64,000 nucleotides of DNA from an uncultured Acetatifactor sp. (GCA_910580225.1 CAJTXE010000001.1:350216-414215), one strand, 5' to 3'; positions 33,332 through 42,191 are shown, numbered from the stretch's first letter. Notes: generated by a model from the sequence alone, not told the origin. Numbers and translations are program-made.

Positions 33332-34828
33332 ATGAAAAATTATCTTTTGTTTGATTTGGACGGCACACTGACGGATCCCAGAGAGGGGATCTGTACCTGC
33401 GTGCAGTATGCCCTGGCTTCATTCGGCATAGAAGAACCGGATCTGGTTAAGCTGGAACCTTTTATCGGACCGCCTCTGAAGGACAGCTTTATGAAATATT
33501 ACGGGATGGATCACACCCAGGCCCAGGCTGCCGTGGAGAAATACAGGGAGCGCTTCCAAGATACGGGAATCTTTGAAAATAAATTATATGACGGGATCCC
33601 GGAGATGCTGCGGACTCTGAATTCCAGGGGGATGTTTCTGGCGGTTGCGTCCAGTAAGCCCACCGTCTATGTAAAAAGGATTCTGGAACATTTTCAGATT
33701 GCCAAATACTTCAAGGTGATTGTGGGAAGCGAGCTGGACGGCACCAGAACCAATAAAGATGAGGTGGTGGCGGAGACGCTGAACAAATTATTCGGTGAGA
33801 AACCAGTGGATAAGGAGAAGGTCTATATGATCGGCGACCGCTGCTTTGACGTGGAGGGCGCTCATGTTCTGGGAGTGGAGGCTGTGGGAGTTACCTATGG
33901 TTACGGCGGTATGGAGGAACTGAAGGAAGCCAGGGCTGACTACATAGTGCGTTCCGTGGGGGAGCTGGAGAAATTCCTTCTGCGGGGGACGGAGGAAGAG
34001 CGGAAGCTGACCGCTGGCCAGCGAATCGGGCAGATTGTCATTCCATTCCTTTTGTTTACCATGGTCAGAAATATCGGATTCAATGTGGCATCTCTGATTT
34101 TATATCATGTGGGGAATAACCTGTTGGGGGGAGCGTTTCTTTTTATCCGCAATGACCAGGGGGGTTTGGAAGGATTTACCGGAAATGCGGTGAACCTGGC
34201 ATCGGCAGCGGGATTCCTGGCGGCTGCTGTGGCCATATCCGGAATTGCCAAAAAGACCATTGGGAAGACTGCCGAAGATATGAAGCTGATGCATATCAAG
34301 GAAGAGCCCTCCCGGCATTATGTTCTGCTGGGGAGCGCTGCACTGGGATTCATTCTGGGCATCAATCTGCTGCTGATGCAGGTGGGGGCCATCGACGCTT
34401 CCGAGACCTACCAGGCAGTTGCAGAGAGCCAGCATGCGGCATGGCTGCCGGTGGGCCTTTTGTGCTACGGCCTCATAACAGCGCTGTCGGAGGAGCTGCT
34501 GTTTCGGGGGATTCTCTACAGCTGTTTCCGGCGTTATATGAAGCTGTCGGCTGCTATGGTTATGTCAGGAGCACTGTTTGCCCTATATCACGGCAATTCG
34601 GTTCAGGGTATATATGCCTTTGTCATGGGGTGTTTCATGGCTTACGCCTATGAATATTTCGGAGATTTCCGGATGCCGGTCCTTGTCCATATGCTGGCCA
34701 ATCTGCTGGCTTACGGGATGGGTTATGTGATGATTCCGAAGGTGGCTTACTGGCCGCTGTGCATCGCAGGCCTGGTCTGCGGGGGCGGCAGCATCTGGGC
34801 GTTGCATAAGGATAAAAAGGTGTTCTGA
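33332..34828 (+). CDS. Fusion of HAD-family phosphatase and CPBP intramembrane protease
   Basis: Residues 1 to about 215 form a HAD-IA hydrolase of the phosphoglycolate phosphatase/GmhB-like group (nucleophile D8 and D10 in DLDGTLTD, ASSKPT, and MIGDRCFDVEGA). Residues from about 230 to 498 have six or more membrane segments and the CPBP/CAAX protease motifs: E387-E388...R392 (EELLFRG), H420 (ALYHGN) and H453...N457. Both catalytic sets look intact. Each half is normally a separate protein. The gene starts right after the stop of the second greA, with GGAG upstream. The phosphatase substrate and the protease target are unknown. Confidence 0.88.
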   Translation: MKNYLLFDLDGTLTDPREGICTCVQYALASFGIEEPDLVKLEPFIGPPLKDSFMKYYGMDHTQAQAAVEKYRERFQDTGIFENKLYDGIPEMLRTLNSRGMFLAVASSKPTVYVKRILEHFQIAKYFKVIVGSELDGTRTNKDEVVAETLNKLFGEKPVDKEKVYMIGDRCFDVEGAHVLGVEAVGVTYGYGGMEELKEARADYIVRSVGELEKFLLRGTEEERKLTAGQRIGQIVIPFLLFTMVRNIGFNVASLILYHVGNNLLGGAFLFIRNDQGGLEGFTGNAVNLASAAGFLAAAVAISGIAKKTIGKTAEDMKLMHIKEEPSRHYVLLGSAALGFILGINLLLMQVGAIDASETYQAVAESQHAAWLPVGLLCYGLITALSEELLFRGILYSCFRRYMKLSAAMVMSGALFALYHGNSVQGIYAFVMGCFMAYAYEYFGDFRMPVLVHMLANLLAYGMGYVMIPKVAYWPLCIAGLVCGGGSIWALHKDKKVF

Positions 34829-34916
34829 GGGGCTTTGAGGTAGAAAACGGAAGCCGGCGGATCAATATACAGAAATCGTTAACAGATGGAGCAAGTGTCT
34901 GCAGGATGGGAATAAG

Positions 34917-35792
34917 ATGAGATTTTCAATCATAACGGTATGCCTGAATCCCGGGGAAAAACTGAATGCCACTCTGGAAAGCGTGCTGGGGCAAAGCTGT
35001 CAGGATGTGGAGGTGATCGTGAAAGACGGGGGCAGCAGGGATGGCTCTGTAGAAAAATGGAAGAGGGAGCATCAGTGGGGAGAGGACGGGAAAACGCTCT
35101 GGCAGAAAGGACCCGGTGCAGGCGGGGATGCGGCGAGGGTGAGGATATTCGTGGAACCGGATACCGGGATTTATGATGCCATGAACCAGGCGGTGGGGTA
35201 TGCGGAGGGAGAATTTCTGCTGTTTTTAAACTGCGGGGATGTCTTTCCGGACCCAGAGGTGCTGGAGCGGACCCGGCAGGTGATCGGGGAGGAATTGGCG
35301 GCTGGGACGGACCCGGACGCGCTGGTGCTGTACGGCGATACCTGCAGCGGGCAACCGCTGGTTACCATAGCTTCTGCCCCTGTTATCACCGGTTTTACCT
35401 GTTACCGGAACATTCCCTGTCATCAGTCCTGCTTTTACAGTGCAGCTCTGTGCCGGAGGAAACCGTATGATTTACAGTATAAAATCAGAGCAGATTACGA
35501 TCACTTTCTCTGGTGCTTTTACCGGGCAGGGGCCAGGATGCGGCATATGGGGTTCACGGTGGCGTCCTATGAGGGGGGCGGTTATTCCGAGAGCAGGGAG
35601 AATCTGGTCCTGGATCGTCAGGAGCACCGAAAGATTACGGCGTCCTATATGGGCAGGGGGGAACTGCTGAAGTACAGGGGGGTGATGGCTCTGACTCTGG
35701 CGCCGCTGCGCAGACGGATGGCAAAGAGCAGGACCTTTTCGGGGGTATACCATTGGGTGAAGGAACGGATTTACAGCGGACAAGAAAGGTAG
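34917..35792 (+). CDS. Family 2 glycosyltransferase
   Basis: The 291-residue protein is a GT-A enzyme. It has FSIITVCLNPGEKL at the N terminus, KDGGSRDGS, and LNCGDVF at the position of the DxD motif. The region EPDTGIYDAMNQAV is typical of the WcaA/EpsE-like subgroup and is shared with the glycosyltransferase half of the fusion at 3902-5665 (EPDHGMYDAINKGI). It stands alone between unrelated genes. A basic C-terminal segment may contact the membrane. ATG 34917 follows GGAATAAG, a weak ribosome site. Confidence 0.88.
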   Translation: MRFSIITVCLNPGEKLNATLESVLGQSCQDVEVIVKDGGSRDGSVEKWKREHQWGEDGKTLWQKGPGAGGDAARVRIFVEPDTGIYDAMNQAVGYAEGEFLLFLNCGDVFPDPEVLERTRQVIGEELAAGTDPDALVLYGDTCSGQPLVTIASAPVITGFTCYRNIPCHQSCFYSAALCRRKPYDLQYKIRADYDHFLWCFYRAGARMRHMGFTVASYEGGGYSESRENLVLDRQEHRKITASYMGRGELLKYRGVMALTLAPLRRRMAKSRTFSGVYHWVKERIYSGQER

Positions 35793-35832
35793 GAAGAGCT
35801 GGGGGCCTGCCGGGGGAGGATAGAGGGATAAA

Positions 35833-37008
35833 ATGGTAACGAAAATGATTCGGATCAAGGGGAATTGTACAGAATGGAGTCCGGAGGAGGATGCTATGCT
35901 TCGGGAGGCCGGTGAGATCATCCGCAGGGGAGGGCTGGTGGCGTTTCCAACGGAGACTGTATACGGGCTGGGGGGAGATGCGCTGAATCCGGAATCCTCC
36001 CGGAAAATCTACGCCGCAAAGGGAAGGCCCTCGGACAATCCCCTGATTATCCATATCTGTCGATTTGAGGACATCGGTGAAATTGTCAGGGAGATGCCCT
36101 GGGAGGCAGTGAAGATAGCTGCTGCATTTTGGCCGGGACCGCTGACAATGATCCTTCCCAAAGCGGATTCTGTTCCACGGGAGACCACCGGCGGCCTGGA
36201 CACTGTGGCGGTACGGTTTCCTTCTCATCCCGCGGCACGGAAGCTGATCGAGTACGGTGGCGGCTACATCGCGGCACCCAGTGCCAACCGTTCAGGAAAG
36301 CCCAGTCCCACCTCTGCAAAATATGTCTGCGAAGATATGGACGGGCGGATCGATGTCATCGTGGACGGAGGGGAAGTGGGGATCGGACTGGAATCCACCA
36401 TCCTGGATTTTACATCCGATACGCCTCGGATCCTTCGGCCCGGATTTATTACACAGGAAATGCTGGACCATGTGCTGGGAAAAGTTGACATAGATGTCAC
36501 AATTATGGACGGCAGCAGCGGTGAGGCGCCGAAAGCGCCCGGTATGAAGTACCGCCACTATGCACCGGAGGGGTGCATGGTGATCGTGGAGGGGAGTCCG
36601 GACCAGGTGACGGCATATATCAATGCCCGTACAGAGGCAGATCGGAAAAGAGGAGAAAAAACCGGTGTCATCGGCACGGCGGAAGTACTTGAACAATACC
36701 GTGCGGATGTGGTAAAATGTATAGGAAGCCGGAATGCGGAAGCCGACATTGCCAGAAATTTGTTTTCCATTCTGCGGGAATTGGATGATGAAAAGGTGAC
36801 AAGAATCTATTCGGAGAGCTTTCCGGCCAGAGGCCTTGGACAGGCCATCATGAACCGCTTGCTGAAAGCGGCAGGATACCATGTGGTCAGACTTTCGGAG
36901 GAGACCGGTTCGGACTCCATATGGAATGAGACCCACCCGGCAGTGACGGGAAACGAAAGGGGCAGGGAGCACATGGGGAATGCAGGAAGGCCTGTCCGGA
37001 AAACATAA
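35833..37008 (+). CDS. Threonylcarbamoyl-AMP synthase (TsaC/Sua5 family)
   Basis: The enzyme makes threonylcarbamoyl-adenylate, the precursor of t6A at position 37 of ANN-decoding tRNAs. The 391-residue length and two domains mark the Sua5 type: a YrdC-like N-terminal domain (GLVAFPTETVYGLGGDA, KGRPSDNPLIIHI, SANRSGKPSPTS) and a C-terminal Sua5 domain (about 240-365) joined by PGMKYRHYAP. GGAGGATAGAGGG precedes the ATG at 35833; ATG 35845 is also possible. A C-terminal tail of about 25 residues is not part of the conserved domain. Confidence 0.95.
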   Translation: MVTKMIRIKGNCTEWSPEEDAMLREAGEIIRRGGLVAFPTETVYGLGGDALNPESSRKIYAAKGRPSDNPLIIHICRFEDIGEIVREMPWEAVKIAAAFWPGPLTMILPKADSVPRETTGGLDTVAVRFPSHPAARKLIEYGGGYIAAPSANRSGKPSPTSAKYVCEDMDGRIDVIVDGGEVGIGLESTILDFTSDTPRILRPGFITQEMLDHVLGKVDIDVTIMDGSSGEAPKAPGMKYRHYAPEGCMVIVEGSPDQVTAYINARTEADRKRGEKTGVIGTAEVLEQYRADVVKCIGSRNAEADIARNLFSILRELDDEKVTRIYSESFPARGLGQAIMNRLLKAAGYHVVRLSEETGSDSIWNETHPAVTGNERGREHMGNAGRPVRKT

Positions 37009-37071
37009 GGCTTGCAAGACAGATACCGTCAGCATGTACCGGGAAAGAAAGACAGGAGGCAGAGCGGCAGT

Positions 37072-37521
37072 ATGATAGCAATTGGGAGTGACCATGGCGG
37101 TTATACAATGAAGCAGAGGATTCTCCGGCATCTGGAGGAAAGGCAGATTCCCTGTGAGGATATGGGATGCTACAGCACGGACAGCTGTGATTATCCAGAA
37201 TTCGGCAGAGCCGTGGCGGAGGCTGTGGCGGAGGGCAGATGCGAGAGCGGAATCGTCATCTGTACCACGGGCATCGGCATCAGCATGACAGCAAATAAGG
37301 TGCCTGGCATTCGATGTGCCCTGTGCTCGGAGCCCCTGTCTGCAAAATTGACCAGACTCCATAATGATGCCAATGTTCTGGCTCTGGGCGGCGGCATGGT
37401 GGGAGAGAATCTGGCACTGGAGATCGTGGATGTATTCCTGGACACCCCTTTTTCAGGTGAGGCGCGCCACATCAGAAGAGTGGGCCTGATTGAGAAGCCA
37501 GATGAAGATACGGAACTTTAA
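37072..37521 (+). CDS. rpiB: Ribose 5-phosphate isomerase B
   Basis: RpiB interconverts ribose 5-phosphate and ribulose 5-phosphate. The 149-residue product has the family motifs IGSDHGGYTMK at the N terminus, DSCDYPEFG, the active-site CTTGIGISMTANK with the catalytic Cys, and CSEPLSAKLTRLHNDANVLALGG. The first residues of homology are at ATG 37072, with AGGAGG about 12 bases before it. The allose-phosphate and galactose-6-phosphate isomerases are relatives, but the residues seen fit RpiB. Confidence 0.95.
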   Translation: MIAIGSDHGGYTMKQRILRHLEERQIPCEDMGCYSTDSCDYPEFGRAVAEAVAEGRCESGIVICTTGIGISMTANKVPGIRCALCSEPLSAKLTRLHNDANVLALGGGMVGENLALEIVDVFLDTPFSGEARHIRRVGLIEKPDEDTEL

Positions 37522-37643
37522 AACAGCATCCGCCCATCCGGAAGTTCCGTGTCTGGAGACAGGGAGCGAGGATGCGGGAGCGGAAGAAGAAACAGCATCC
37601 GGCAGTGGGGATGCGTAAACTGGAATAGGAGAAAAATATGGCA
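37520..37643 (+). repeat. Dispersed intergenic element, copy 1
   Basis: This segment between rpiB and upp shares both ends with 47283-47409. The left end is AAAACAGCATC(C/T)GCCCATCCGG (37520-37541). The right end runs from GATGCGTAAACTGG through the ribosome site to the first codons of upp (37610-37643). Inside it an extra copy of AACAGCATCCGG occurs at 37591-37602, and the arms 37594-37599 and 37609-37614 can pair. See copy 2. Confidence 0.7.
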
Positions 37644-38267
37644 AACGTAGTGATTATGGACCACCCGTTAATTCAGCACAAAATCGGTCTGATTCGCCGA
37701 AAGGAAACAGGCACCAAGGATTTTCGCCAGGCGATCAGCGAGATTGCCATGCTGATCTGTTATGAGGCCACCAGGGATCTGAAACTGGACGATGTGGAGA
37801 TTGAGACTCCGATCTGTAAATCTACCGTTAAGGAGCTGAGGGGCAAGAAAATGGCAATTGTTCCCATCCTCCGGGCGGGACTCGGGATGGTGGATGGAAT
37901 GCTGGATCTGATTCCGGCGGCAAAGGTGGGACATATTGGTCTCTACCGGGATCCGGATACACTGAAGCCGGTGGAATATTACTGCAAGCTTCCGGCGGAT
38001 TGCGCGGAACGGGAAGTCTTTGTGGTGGATCCCATGTTGGCTACAGGAGGTTCTTCCGTGGCGGCGATTCGTATGCTGAAGGAAAAGGGCTGTCGTAACA
38101 TTCATTTTATGTGTATCATCGCTGCGCCTGAGGGAATCCAGGCCATGCAGACAGCGCATCCCGATGTGGATGTATATGTGGGGGCTTTGGATGAGAAATT
38201 GAATGACCATGGATATATAGTTCCCGGACTTGGGGATGCGGGAGACCGTATTTTCGGTACGAAGTAG
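37638..38267 (+). CDS. upp: Uracil phosphoribosyltransferase
   Basis: Upp converts uracil and PRPP to UMP in pyrimidine salvage. The product has 209 residues, the standard length, with HPLIQHKIGLIR at the N terminus, RAGLGMVDGML, the PRPP-binding MLATGGSSVAAI and the uracil-binding GYIVPGLGDAGDR at the C terminus. The ribosome site TAGGAG and the start codon lie inside the right end of the dispersed repeat. The gene stands near rpiB, but the repeat separates them. Confidence 0.97.
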   Translation: MANVVIMDHPLIQHKIGLIRRKETGTKDFRQAISEIAMLICYEATRDLKLDDVEIETPICKSTVKELRGKKMAIVPILRAGLGMVDGMLDLIPAAKVGHIGLYRDPDTLKPVEYYCKLPADCAEREVFVVDPMLATGGSSVAAIRMLKEKGCRNIHFMCIIAAPEGIQAMQTAHPDVDVYVGALDEKLNDHGYIVPGLGDAGDRIFGTK

Positions 38268-38405
38268 GCGGTGCTGCTCCGTGGTCCGGTCTGGTTTTAC
38301 AGCCGGAAGTTTCGGGCTGTCGGGCATACGGCTTTGCCGTGGAAGAAACCTCTGCGCCGGAGGCATCTGCCGGTTCTGTATATTCTGTGAAAGGCGGTAT
38401 ATTCT

Positions 38406-39575
38406 TTGAAAATCAGAAGAAACACAGCAATTATATTATCCCTTATCGTTCTGTCCGGCTTACCGGTATCTGTAACCGGTCCCGTTACGGTACAGGCGAC
38501 TTCCTCCACAAGGGAAAAACTGAACCGGACGCAGAAAGAGAAGGAGAATCTGGAGGATGAGCTGGATAAAACCCAGGACAATCTGGACCAGCTGGAGGGA
38601 AAGCGCGATACCCTGGAGAAGGAGCTGAAGTATCTGAATGCCCAGCTGTCGGCAGTGGTAGCCAGTCTGGAAGAGCTGGAGGCGCAGATCTATGACAAGG
38701 AGGGGGAAATTGCCGAGACACAGCAGGCTCTGGAAACAGCCAGGGAAAAGGAAGCGCAGCAGTATGAAAATATGGTGGCAGTGACCCGCTGCCTGTATGA
38801 GCAGCAGAATGACAGCTATCTGACCATATTGCTGACCGCAGAGAGTTTTTCGGATTTTTTAAATATGGCTGACCGCATCGAAAAGGTAGCATCCTATGAC
38901 CAGCGGATGCTGGAAGAATACCAGGAAAATTGTATCCTGATCGAGGAGCATGAGAGACGGCTTCAGACAGAGAAGACACAGCTGGAAGAGCTGCAGGCAA
39001 AAGCGGAAGAAGAGAAGGATAAAGTATCGGATATGATAAACCAGACATCCGGTGCAATAGCCAAATACGGGGATCAGATATCCAGTGCAGAGAAGAAAGC
39101 GCTGGATTATGAGGCGGAGATCAGGAAAAAGGAAGAGGATCTGGAATATCTGAAGAAAAAGCTTGCAGAGGAGATCGCCCTGTCCCAGGCGGCAGCCAAC
39201 GGTACCTGGCGGGATATCTCCGAGGTAAGCTTTGCCGAGGGAGACAGACGGCTGCTGGCAAATCTGATCTACTGCGAGGCCGGAGGAGAACCCTATTCCG
39301 GTCAGGTAGCGGTAGGCAGTGTGGTGATGAACAGGGTGCTGAGTTCAAAATTTCCGGACACCGTAGTGGGAGTGATCTACCAGAGCGGACAGTTTTCTCC
39401 TGTGGGCAGCGGCCGGCTGGATATTGCACTTGCCTCCGACAAGGCTACGGAGAGCTGTTACAGGGCAGCAGACGAAGCCATGTCGGGGGTTACCAATGTG
39501 GGAACCTGCGTTTTCTTCCGAACACCCATAGAGGGGTTAAGCGGCATCAATATCGGCGGACATGTATTTTATTAG
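38406..39575 (+). CDS. Secreted coiled-coil protein with SleB/CwlJ-type cell wall hydrolase domain
   Basis: The 389-residue protein has an N-terminal signal peptide (IILSLIVLSGLPVSVTGP, with a probable cut after VQA near residue 31). A long coiled coil follows (about 35-255, rich in Glu, Lys, Leu and Gln), like the N-terminal region of PcsB/CwlO-type hydrolases. The C-terminal Hydrolase_2 domain (about 280-389) has IYCEAGGEPYSGQVAVGSVVMNRV with the catalytic Glu of SleB-type lytic enzymes. The start is TTG 38406, with AAAGGCGG upstream; no ATG is available before the signal peptide. It may act in spore germination or in vegetative wall turnover. Confidence 0.88.
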   Translation: MKIRRNTAIILSLIVLSGLPVSVTGPVTVQATSSTREKLNRTQKEKENLEDELDKTQDNLDQLEGKRDTLEKELKYLNAQLSAVVASLEELEAQIYDKEGEIAETQQALETAREKEAQQYENMVAVTRCLYEQQNDSYLTILLTAESFSDFLNMADRIEKVASYDQRMLEEYQENCILIEEHERRLQTEKTQLEELQAKAEEEKDKVSDMINQTSGAIAKYGDQISSAEKKALDYEAEIRKKEEDLEYLKKKLAEEIALSQAAANGTWRDISEVSFAEGDRRLLANLIYCEAGGEPYSGQVAVGSVVMNRVLSSKFPDTVVGVIYQSGQFSPVGSGRLDIALASDKATESCYRAADEAMSGVTNVGTCVFFRTPIEGLSGINIGGHVFY

Positions 39576-39581
39576 AGAAAG

Positions 39582-39618
39582 GGCCGGAAAGCAGGGCAGA
39601 CGCCGCAGGCTTTTGGCC
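39582..39618. terminator. Possible bidirectional terminator between convergent genes
   Basis: Arms 39582-39592 and 39609-39618 can form about 10 pairs with one bulged base. It lies between the stops of the hydrolase gene (plus) and the DUF402 gene (minus). T tracts are poor on both strands, so this is tentative. Confidence 0.35.
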
Positions 39619-39626
39619 GAAAGACG

Positions 39627-40106
39627 TTACAGTCCAAGACTGTCCAGGCGGCTCTGCAGTCTGTCGAATTTATCACGGTAGATCAGGGAGAGCAGATGGT
39701 TCGTGCTTCGCAGACAGGAGATCATCTGCTCTTTTGTGATCAGTCCCTTCTCCAGTGCTTCGGCCAGTTCGTCCAGATCCACGACCTTTGTCCGTCCTTC
39801 CGGATAAACGATTACATCGGCCAGCAGATCCGTGAAGGTCATGGATCCGCCTTCCTGGTCAAAGGAATACTCCACGATATCACAGTACCAGTACAGCAGG
39901 GTATTGTCGCTGCGGTAGATTTTGCTCACTTTGATGCCGTCCTGCAGAAAGAAGCAGGAACAGCCGTGGGAGAAGGCGGTTTTGGGATTCAAAGTGTCCC
40001 ATTTTGTGATGATGCATTCATCGTCCTGCATTACTATAATGTCGTCTTTCAAAAGGATACACTCGGAAGGAATGATGCGTTTGCGGTATATTTTGGATAT
40101 CATCAT
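39627..40106 (-). CDS. DUF402 domain protein
   Basis: The 159-residue product matches the DUF402 family, with WDTLNPKTAFSHGCSCFFL-like N-terminal sequence and the core LLYWYCDIVEYSFD...LTDLLADVIVYP followed by VVDLDELAEAL. Some DUF402 proteins (for example Ntdp) are nucleoside di- or triphosphate phosphatases; whether that holds here is unknown. I chose the ATG at 40106 because AAAGGAG lies 6 bases before it; an upstream in-frame ATG at 40151 lacks such a site. It is transcribed away from the ATP synthase operon. Confidence 0.88.
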   Translation of the reverse strand: MMISKIYRKRIIPSECILLKDDIIVMQDDECIITKWDTLNPKTAFSHGCSCFFLQDGIKVSKIYRSDNTLLYWYCDIVEYSFDQEGGSMTFTDLLADVIVYPEGRTKVVDLDELAEALEKGLITKEQMISCLRSTNHLLSLIYRDKFDRLQSRLDSLGL

Positions 40107-40190
40107 GACTGGCTCCTTTGTTGTTTGATAAATGTCTTTAAAATAATACAACCGCAGCGGATATTAGTCAATGTGATTTTTATTTTGCGC

Positions 40191-40219
40191 TAGACATTTT
40201 GGGTAAAAATAGGTATAAT
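40191..40219 (+). promoter_or_regulatory. SigA-type promoter of the ATP synthase operon
   Basis: TAGACA (40191-40196) and TATAAT (40214-40219) are spaced by 17 bases, a close match to consensus. The first gene starts 55 bases downstream. Confidence 0.88.
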
Positions 40220-40273
40220 ACAGTGTGGCGGCATAAGAATAAATCAAATATCTGAAGTGGCGGGCGGTGCGGT

Positions 40274-40540
40274 ATGAAACAGCGAAAAGAGGAAAACAGG
40301 ATCGTGTACCAGTCTCTTGGGATGGTCACACAGTTTGGACTGAATATGATCGTGCCCATCTGTGCGATGTCCGCATTGGGAGTATGGCTTGACAGGAAAC
40401 TGGGTACTTCTTACCTGACTATTTTTTTCTTCGCCATGGGAGCCGTGGCAGGCGGACAGAATGTATACCGCATGGCGAAGCGGCTGTGTGGCGGCGGGAA
40501 GCCGGATCAAGAGCAGGGAGATTCCGATGAAGATAATTGA
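40274..40540 (+). CDS. atpZ: AtpZ/AtpI-type membrane protein
   Basis: This 88-residue protein has two hydrophobic membrane segments (about residues 15-37 and 48-68) and the pattern GVWLDRKLGTSYLTIFFFAMGAVAG of AtpZ-like proteins, which precede ATP synthase genes in many Firmicutes and are implicated in assembly or magnesium supply. GGCGGTGCGGT precedes the ATG. It overlaps the next gene by 14 bases. Confidence 0.88.
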   Translation: MKQRKEENRIVYQSLGMVTQFGLNMIVPICAMSALGVWLDRKLGTSYLTIFFFAMGAVAGGQNVYRMAKRLCGGGKPDQEQGDSDEDN

Positions 40541-40982
40541 GACATTGAGGAGACAAAACAGGACGCTTCTCGAGATGCAGGCCGGAATGGTGTTTTTCGG
40601 CATTGTGTGCCAGATCTTGGGAGCTTTGCTGATAGGGAACAGATGGAATTATGCGGCCAGCCTCTGGTTTGGGGTGGCTTTTGCCGTTGCGGGCAGTATT
40701 CATATGTGCCGCACACTGGACAGGGCACTTCGGCAGGGCGGAGATGCGGCCGGAATTGTCACCAGGGGATATCTGTTCCGGTATGGGATAGTGGCTGCGG
40801 TTTTAATTGTCATTTCCGTGACGGAGACAATGAATCCGCTTGTTTTTTTCCTGGGATATATGAGTCTGAAAGTAACGGCATATCTTCAGCCGATTACTCA
40901 TAAACTGTGTAATCTGTTTTTCCATGAGACAGATCCGGTTCCGGAACCGATAGAGGAGGAGCCGAAGGCACAGGAGGGATAA
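40527..40982 (+). CDS. atpI: ATP synthase subunit I (AtpI-like)
   Basis: The 151-residue protein has four membrane segments and lies in the position of atpI, ahead of atpB. AtpI acts as a chaperone for assembly of the c ring in some species. Sequence conservation in this family is low, so the call leans on size, topology and place. The start ATG 40527 overlaps the end of atpZ; AGGGAG lies 7 bases upstream. Confidence 0.8.
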   Translation: MKIIETLRRQNRTLLEMQAGMVFFGIVCQILGALLIGNRWNYAASLWFGVAFAVAGSIHMCRTLDRALRQGGDAAGIVTRGYLFRYGIVAAVLIVISVTETMNPLVFFLGYMSLKVTAYLQPITHKLCNLFFHETDPVPEPIEEEPKAQEG

Positions 40983-41028
40983 GTTCCCGTCGGGTATTAC
41001 AAAATATTTAAGAAAGAGAGGTGAGAGT

Positions 41029-41769
41029 ATGGGACATGGAATTTTGCTGTCCGGTGAGTCAGGTGTTGACTTTACGATCCATGGGGTGTTTCAGTATTCA
41101 TTCTTCGGACATCCGGTATGGATTACCACATCACATGTGTGTATCCTGATCGTTATGCTGCTGCTGGTTGCCTTTGCCATTGCCGCTAACCGGTGCATGG
41201 CAAAAGCGTCACAAGTGCCGGGCAGTTTCCAGAATGTGGTGGAAATGATTGTTGAGATGCTGGACAATATGGTAAGCGGCTCCATGGGGCAGTCGGCTCC
41301 GAGATTTTATAATTATATCGGGACCATCTTTATCTTTATCCTTGTCAGCAACATCTCCGGTCTGTTGGGCCTTCGGCCTCCCACGGCGGATTACGGTGTC
41401 ACATTGCCTTTGGCAATTCTGACATTCTCGATGATCCATTATAATAAGTGGAAGTACCAGAAGCCGGGCACGATATGGGCAGATCTCTGTTCGCCCCTGC
41501 CGCCCTGGCTGCCGATCTGGCTGCCAATCAATGTAATCAGTGCCGTAGCAGTGCCGATTTCTCTGTCATTGCGTTTGTTTGCAAACGTTCTGTCGGGTAC
41601 GGCCATGATGGCATTGCTTTATGGGCTGCTTGGATGGTTCGCCACAGCCTGGCCCGCAGCGCTTCATGTGTACTTTGATTTGTTCTCCGGAGCAATTCAG
41701 ACTTATGTATTCTGCATGCTGACCATGACATACATTTCGAATGAGATCGGCGATGGCACCCGGCGTTAG
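41029..41769 (+). CDS. atpB: ATP synthase F0 subunit a
   Basis: Subunit a forms the ion half-channels beside the c ring. The 246-residue product has about six membrane helices. The essential arginine is in SLSLRLFANVLSG (helix 5), and IQTYVFCMLTMTYISNEI is the typical last helix. AGAGAGGTGAG precedes the ATG. Confidence 0.96.
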   Translation: MGHGILLSGESGVDFTIHGVFQYSFFGHPVWITTSHVCILIVMLLLVAFAIAANRCMAKASQVPGSFQNVVEMIVEMLDNMVSGSMGQSAPRFYNYIGTIFIFILVSNISGLLGLRPPTADYGVTLPLAILTFSMIHYNKWKYQKPGTIWADLCSPLPPWLPIWLPINVISAVAVPISLSLRLFANVLSGTAMMALLYGLLGWFATAWPAALHVYFDLFSGAIQTYVFCMLTMTYISNEIGDGTRR

Positions 41770-41845
41770 CCCGGGAAGATGTATGAATCTTTCTTAGAAC
41801 CAATAAATTTAAGCATTTATTTTTATCATTCAGGAGGAAAAAAGA

Positions 41846-42100
41846 ATGGATTTCAATGAAAATTTTATCTTAGGATGTTCCGCAATTGGTGCAGGTCTGG
41901 CAGTTATCGCCGGTATCGGACCTGGTGTAGGGCAGGGTATCGCAGCAGGACATGCCGCAGCGGCAGTGGGACGCAATCCCGGCGCACAGCCCAAGGTGAT
42001 GCAGACCATGCTCCTGGGCCAGGCCGTGGCGGAGACCACAGGTCTGTACGGTTTGCTGGTTGCCATTCTGCTGATGTTCGTAAAACCTCTTCTGCCGTAA
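41846..42100 (+). CDS. atpE: ATP synthase F0 subunit c, sodium-type residues
   Basis: The 84-residue product is a two-helix hairpin that forms the rotor ring. The ion site in helix 2 has E63 in QAVAETTGLY. Q30 in helix 1 (GPGVGQG), V61, E63 and T64 match the residues that bind Na+ in Ilyobacter tartaricus (Q32, V63, E65, S66). The enzyme is therefore probably driven by sodium, although proton use at low Na+ is known for such rings. AGGAGG lies before the ATG. Confidence 0.96.
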   Translation: MDFNENFILGCSAIGAGLAVIAGIGPGVGQGIAAGHAAAAVGRNPGAQPKVMQTMLLGQAVAETTGLYGLLVAILLMFVKPLLP

Positions 42101-42191
42101 GCATGAGAACGTACTTATTTGGAAGAAACCAGATGCAGGTTCTTCCCGCGATTGATAAGTGTATTTCAGGAGGCAGAAAGGAGGCTTAAGA

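Noticed and set aside
36887..37108. Extra small gene between Sua5 and rpiB
   Set aside because: All frames there overlap the two real genes in antisense and have no family features.
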